A stretch of 64,000 nucleotides of DNA from Setomelanomma holmii. Taxonomy: Eukaryota; Ascomycota; Dothideomycetes; Pleosporales; Phaeosphaeriaceae. The translations under genes were made by a program, and so were the position numbers. The DNA lies in contig ML978189.1 of the NCBI GenBank assembly GCA_010015745.1, positions 228,550-292,549 on the forward strand, given 5' to 3'. Below are positions 61,557 through 64,000 of this stretch, in pieces. The first letter of the stretch is position 1, and the number at the start of each line of letters is the position of its first letter. Below the pieces are notes generated by a model. The model saw only the letters and a list, made by a program, of their open reading frames with translations, had not been told where the DNA came from and made no database searches.

Positions 61557-62813
61557 TCAAGGCCATGGTTTCGCGATCGAGCCCCAAAGTTCAAGTTCAG
61601 GTAAAATATGCTGGATCCAATCTACGTTAGGCTCAATTTCTGACAGACGCTGCAGCACAGAGTCTGGCATGCCCATATTCTTGGCCAAACTCAACGCCGA
61701 CTCGACATACCCGGCTTTCTGTTCCGTGTTGACATCGAAGCGCACCTTTTTGTAGTAGTCCTTGTAAAGTGCCTTTACGCCATCGTAGTAGACGAGGTAG
61801 ACCGCTTTGGAGTAGTCCACTTCAATATTTTTAGAATCATCAGCAAGTCCAAGCAGCCCGTATAGTCGATCGCGCGGATCCTCGGAGATGTTGCCGGTGT
61901 AGCGTCCAAGGCATCTTGCAAGTGAACGCGAACTTCTCGACTTCCCGTGTATCCTGTCCCAGATCAAGTACGGTGCCGCATTGTATACCCGTGTTACCAC
62001 CTCGGTGTCGTAAATGTTGACCTTTTCTAGGTGGTCTATAGGCACCCAATGTATTCCACTGAAGATGAGCACGTTCCGAGGAAGAAGAACCTCTTGAACA
62101 ATCCACAGCCGCGTGAAGTACGAGTTATTAAGCATACGGACCGCCGCACCCCTTGCTATTTGTCTGTCTTCGCTGGTGATATCCCTCCTTGTAGTTGAAA
62201 TGAAGGTTGACACGACCTCGGCTGCCCACATTACTTCCGGGGAACTGCCGAGCCAGGTCACAACATACGAGGCGCTTCGATATATGGAAGCCATCAATTT
62301 CACCTGGTGGTTCCGCTCGTGGACATTGGCTTGATGGATGCACAGCTGGTCGATCCACAGCCGGGTCTCAGTGGTGTTCCGCTCAGAGTCGCGAAAGTAC
62401 CACAGAAACTGAAACAAGTTTTCTCGAACATCAAGGTCGCTCAAGACCTCGTGGACGTCATCTGACTTGGGAGAACTTTGAAGCTCGGCGACATACACGC
62501 GCCGTAACCGAGCGTCCTTGTCGCCCCATGCGTACGAGAGTGCGACGAAGTTTGGGGGCTCCATCTCCCTGGGCCTGAAGCGTTGTATTGTATGTTTTTT
62601 GTCGGCCCATATTCTGCCGGCTTCTGGAGGCTGCATCTCCTTATGAGACACACGCAAGATGATCTCAGGTGTTGTGAGATTGGGCAGACAGTACGAGTTC
62701 GCTGATGCAGCGACCTGGACAAGTCTAATCGCGCGGGTGCTCATATCCAAAGGTTGGTACCAAAAGGGTCGCGTTAGCAGCACCGGTGCTACTGATGCGA
62801 GCGGGGCGTTCAT
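61557..62813 (-). CDS. HET (heterokaryon incompatibility) domain protein
   Basis: Single exon, 418 residues from ATG 62813; ATG 62744 (MSTRAIRLVQ) is an alternative start. The HET domain shows its three conserved blocks: FVALSYAWGDKDARL, RLWIDQLCIHQANVHERNHQ with VKLMASIYRSASYVVTWLG, and FTRLWIVQEVLLPRNVLIF. DPRDRLYGLLGLADDS follows, also usual in these proteins. HET-domain proteins trigger non-self recognition and cell death after fusion of incompatible hyphae, although most genomic copies are uncharacterised. The protein ends soon after the domain, without the long C-terminal partner domains of larger members. The reading frame is intact. Such genes are typical of fast-evolving accessory regions. 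Confidence 0.88.
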   Translation of the reverse strand: MNAPLASVAPVLLTRPFWYQPLDMSTRAIRLVQVAASANSYCLPNLTTPEIILRVSHKEMQPPEAGRIWADKKHTIQRFRPREMEPPNFVALSYAWGDKDARLRRVYVAELQSSPKSDDVHEVLSDLDVRENLFQFLWYFRDSERNTTETRLWIDQLCIHQANVHERNHQVKLMASIYRSASYVVTWLGSSPEVMWAAEVVSTFISTTRRDITSEDRQIARGAAVRMLNNSYFTRLWIVQEVLLPRNVLIFSGIHWVPIDHLEKVNIYDTEVVTRVYNAAPYLIWDRIHGKSRSSRSLARCLGRYTGNISEDPRDRLYGLLGLADDSKNIEVDYSKAVYLVYYDGVKALYKDYYKKVRFDVNTEQKAGYVESALSLAKNMGMPDSVLQRLSEIEPNVDWIQHILPELELWGSIAKPWP

Positions 62814-63014
62814 CGAAACCACGTTGGCGTGTCGCCGCGCTCTCAGCACAAAGAAATGGTTATTTCGCGCTCGCTAAAGAAGTTTAGAGATAAGAGAGCT
62901 GCGCGAGTTCTGTGTCGCATACTCACGAGGCTGTGTTGTCTACATATGTAAGATCGCGGCATATGCCCTGCATATGCCAGAAAAAGTGGTACGCGCACTA
63001 AGAAATCAACCCCC
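62814..63014. other. intergenic, promoter of the HET gene
   Basis: Several CATATGC motifs start here (62944, 62959, 62971) and continue into the repeats beyond 63015. Confidence 0.4.
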
Positions 63015-63130
63015 ATATGCTGCGCACTAACGTCAACCTCATATGCCACAAGGACGCTATATGCTGCGCACTAACGTTAACTGCCTATAACGTGTTGGAT
63101 AAGCGAGTGAGCCAGGCAAGCGAGTGAGCC
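63015..63130. repeat. short direct repeats before the pogo-type transposase stub
   Basis: ATATGCTGCGCACTAACGT followed by a pyrimidine and AAC occurs at 63015-63037 and again at 63059-63081, 44 bp apart. AAGCGAGTGAGCC then occurs twice, at 63101-63113 and 63118-63130. The repeats lie just upstream of the transposase start and are probably the subterminal region of that element. I could not define a terminal inverted repeat because the other end is missing. Confidence 0.6.
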
Positions 63131-63170
63131 ACCCCACCAACTTTCTACAACCTCTCACCTTGAATCGACT

Positions 63171-63332
63171 ATGGCTCCACCAACACTACATCAACACGCC
63201 TCTCATGAGGCTGAAATACACTTTGCAATCTCAGCTCTTAATTCAAATCAAATTCAGACTGAAAGGCGCGCTGCAGCAACGTTTGAAGTCTCTTGCTCTA
63301 CCCTCCACCGCCGACGCGCCGGCAGACTGTGA
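63171..63332 (+). mobile_element. pogo-type DDE1 transposase, N-terminal stub
   Basis: The ATG at 63171 begins MAPPTLHQHASHEAEIHFAI, then SALNSNQIQTERRAAATFEV, then SCSTLHRRRAG and a stop after 53 codons. Helix-turn-helix of the psq/CENP-B type at the N-terminus is typical of fungal pogo transposases. After the stop no DDE core is visible up to the window end, so the element is truncated or shifted. The relic at 18470-19080 carries the opposite end of the same type of protein. Confidence 0.7.
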
Positions 63333-63419
63333 AGGCCTGTACAGAAGGGTATCTGTATTGGGTCTAGCGGTTGGTTCTTGGGGAGTGAGTGAGTTCGAGA
63401 GGGATCGGTAATACTAAGA

Positions 63420-63955
63420 CAGTACGATGGTGCGTCTGAAAAGAGTATTGGATTCGTGAGAACAATGATTGATTGCTAATACGAAGTTGAACACAATGGT
63501 CTATAGGAGGCCATCGACTCTAACTATATACTCCGTATGTGTAGCGCTCAGTCGAGAGCAGGGCGATCCGTCCTGAGTGCTCATACCTGAGCGGTCATGT
63601 GACGTCATGCTCCAATATGAACGGTCACATGACCCAGGATAATTCATGAAGGGAGGTGGTTTGTATTACCTCATTGGCCTTTCATAAGCCCGCGCTTATT
63701 CTGGCGTTGTTGAGAAGAGGTTCTTAACACAGACCTGCCCGACGCGATTGCCGGCCCATGCCTTATGAATCCCTGAGAGGATGGCCCCGAGGGCCCTTTC
63801 CCACGCTGATCGCAATTTCGTGGCTTGCTAACTAACAGGGGTTGTGCACAACGAACACCTGCGGTAATGCCCCCTCGGCTATTGTTTAGGCCCGAAGGCC
63901 ATTTTTCTTTGCCCGAAGAGGCCTATGCGCTCGCTGCCAAAGTACAGAAGTAGTA
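63420..63955. other. non-coding, possibly repeat-derived
   Basis: Contains TACTCCGTATGT, two near-palindromes around GGTCATGTGACGTCATG and GGTCACATGACC, and GGCCCGAAGGCC. The composition resembles a retrotransposon LTR or other repeat, but no paired end is visible, so no element is called. Confidence 0.3.
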
Positions 63956-64000
63956 CTAGCAGCAGTAGCAGTAACAGTAGCAGTAGCAGTAGCAGTAGCA
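63956..64000. repeat. AGTAGC-type microsatellite at the window end
   Basis: Repeats of AGCAGT/AGTAGC run to the last base, with one variant unit (AGTAAC). The repeat continues beyond the window. Confidence 0.85.

Noticed and set aside
63420..63955. Possible retrotransposon LTR
   Set aside because: Composition and palindromes are suggestive, but no partner repeat, primer-binding site or coding sequence is visible in the window.
1..64000. tRNA, rRNA, CRISPR and bacterial-type operons
   Set aside because: No cloverleaf with matching A and B boxes, no rRNA-like sequence and no regular spacer-repeat arrays were recognised by eye; a dedicated tRNA search was not possible.

Overview
The window is nuclear DNA of a filamentous ascomycete, most likely a Dothideomycete. 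Genes carry short introns (mostly 45-75 nt) with GT..AG ends and CTRAY-type branch sites. The conserved proteins (Rmd1, Rax1, lipin/Ned1, Taf9, Utp11, Cmc1, Thg1, a HAK-type K+ transporter, a HET-domain protein) are of fungal type. There are no operons, CRISPR arrays or bacterial signals, and I recognised no tRNA or rRNA gene.

Layout. 1-4.5 kb: an Rmd1/DUF155 protein cut by the window edge, a Rax1-like RGS membrane protein and a 2-oxoglutarate oxygenase. 5-18 kb: a poorly conserved accessory block with F-box genes and fragments, a RING-finger membrane protein broken by a frameshift, an HhH-GPD-like protein with a frayed C-terminus, and a minus-strand cluster of three related, degenerate genes. 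18.4-29 kb: a gene graveyard. It holds a pogo-type transposase relic, an ABCB transporter pseudogene split by a complete hAT element (terminal inverted repeats and 8-bp target duplication still visible), a beta-lactamase-like pseudogene and a mitochondrial-type P-loop ATPase with in-frame stops. 29.6-43.7 kb: a compact housekeeping block with ferroportin, ADP-ribosylglycohydrolase, lipin phosphatase, an FN3/coiled-coil membrane protein, TAF9, CMC1, a short-chain dehydrogenase and UTP11. 44-49 kb: decayed sequence again. 49.5-60.5 kb: tRNA-His guanylyltransferase with a very large disordered insertion, a TMA23-like G-patch protein, a secreted metallophosphoesterase, the K+ transporter and a small secreted protein. 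60.5-64 kb: a HET-domain gene, the N-terminal stub of a second pogo-type element and a microsatellite at the window end.

The intact genes are unrelated housekeeping functions (membrane lipid synthesis, transcription, ribosome biogenesis, mitochondrial copper/COX assembly, tRNA maturation, iron and potassium transport), each with its own promoter. The main biological story is the alternation of compact conserved blocks with blocks of transposon damage and nonsense or frameshift decay. Many stops there fit CpA-to-TpA change, as expected from repeat-induced point mutation (RIP).

Splice sites and starts were read by eye from the sequence. Family names rest on recognised motifs, not on database searches.
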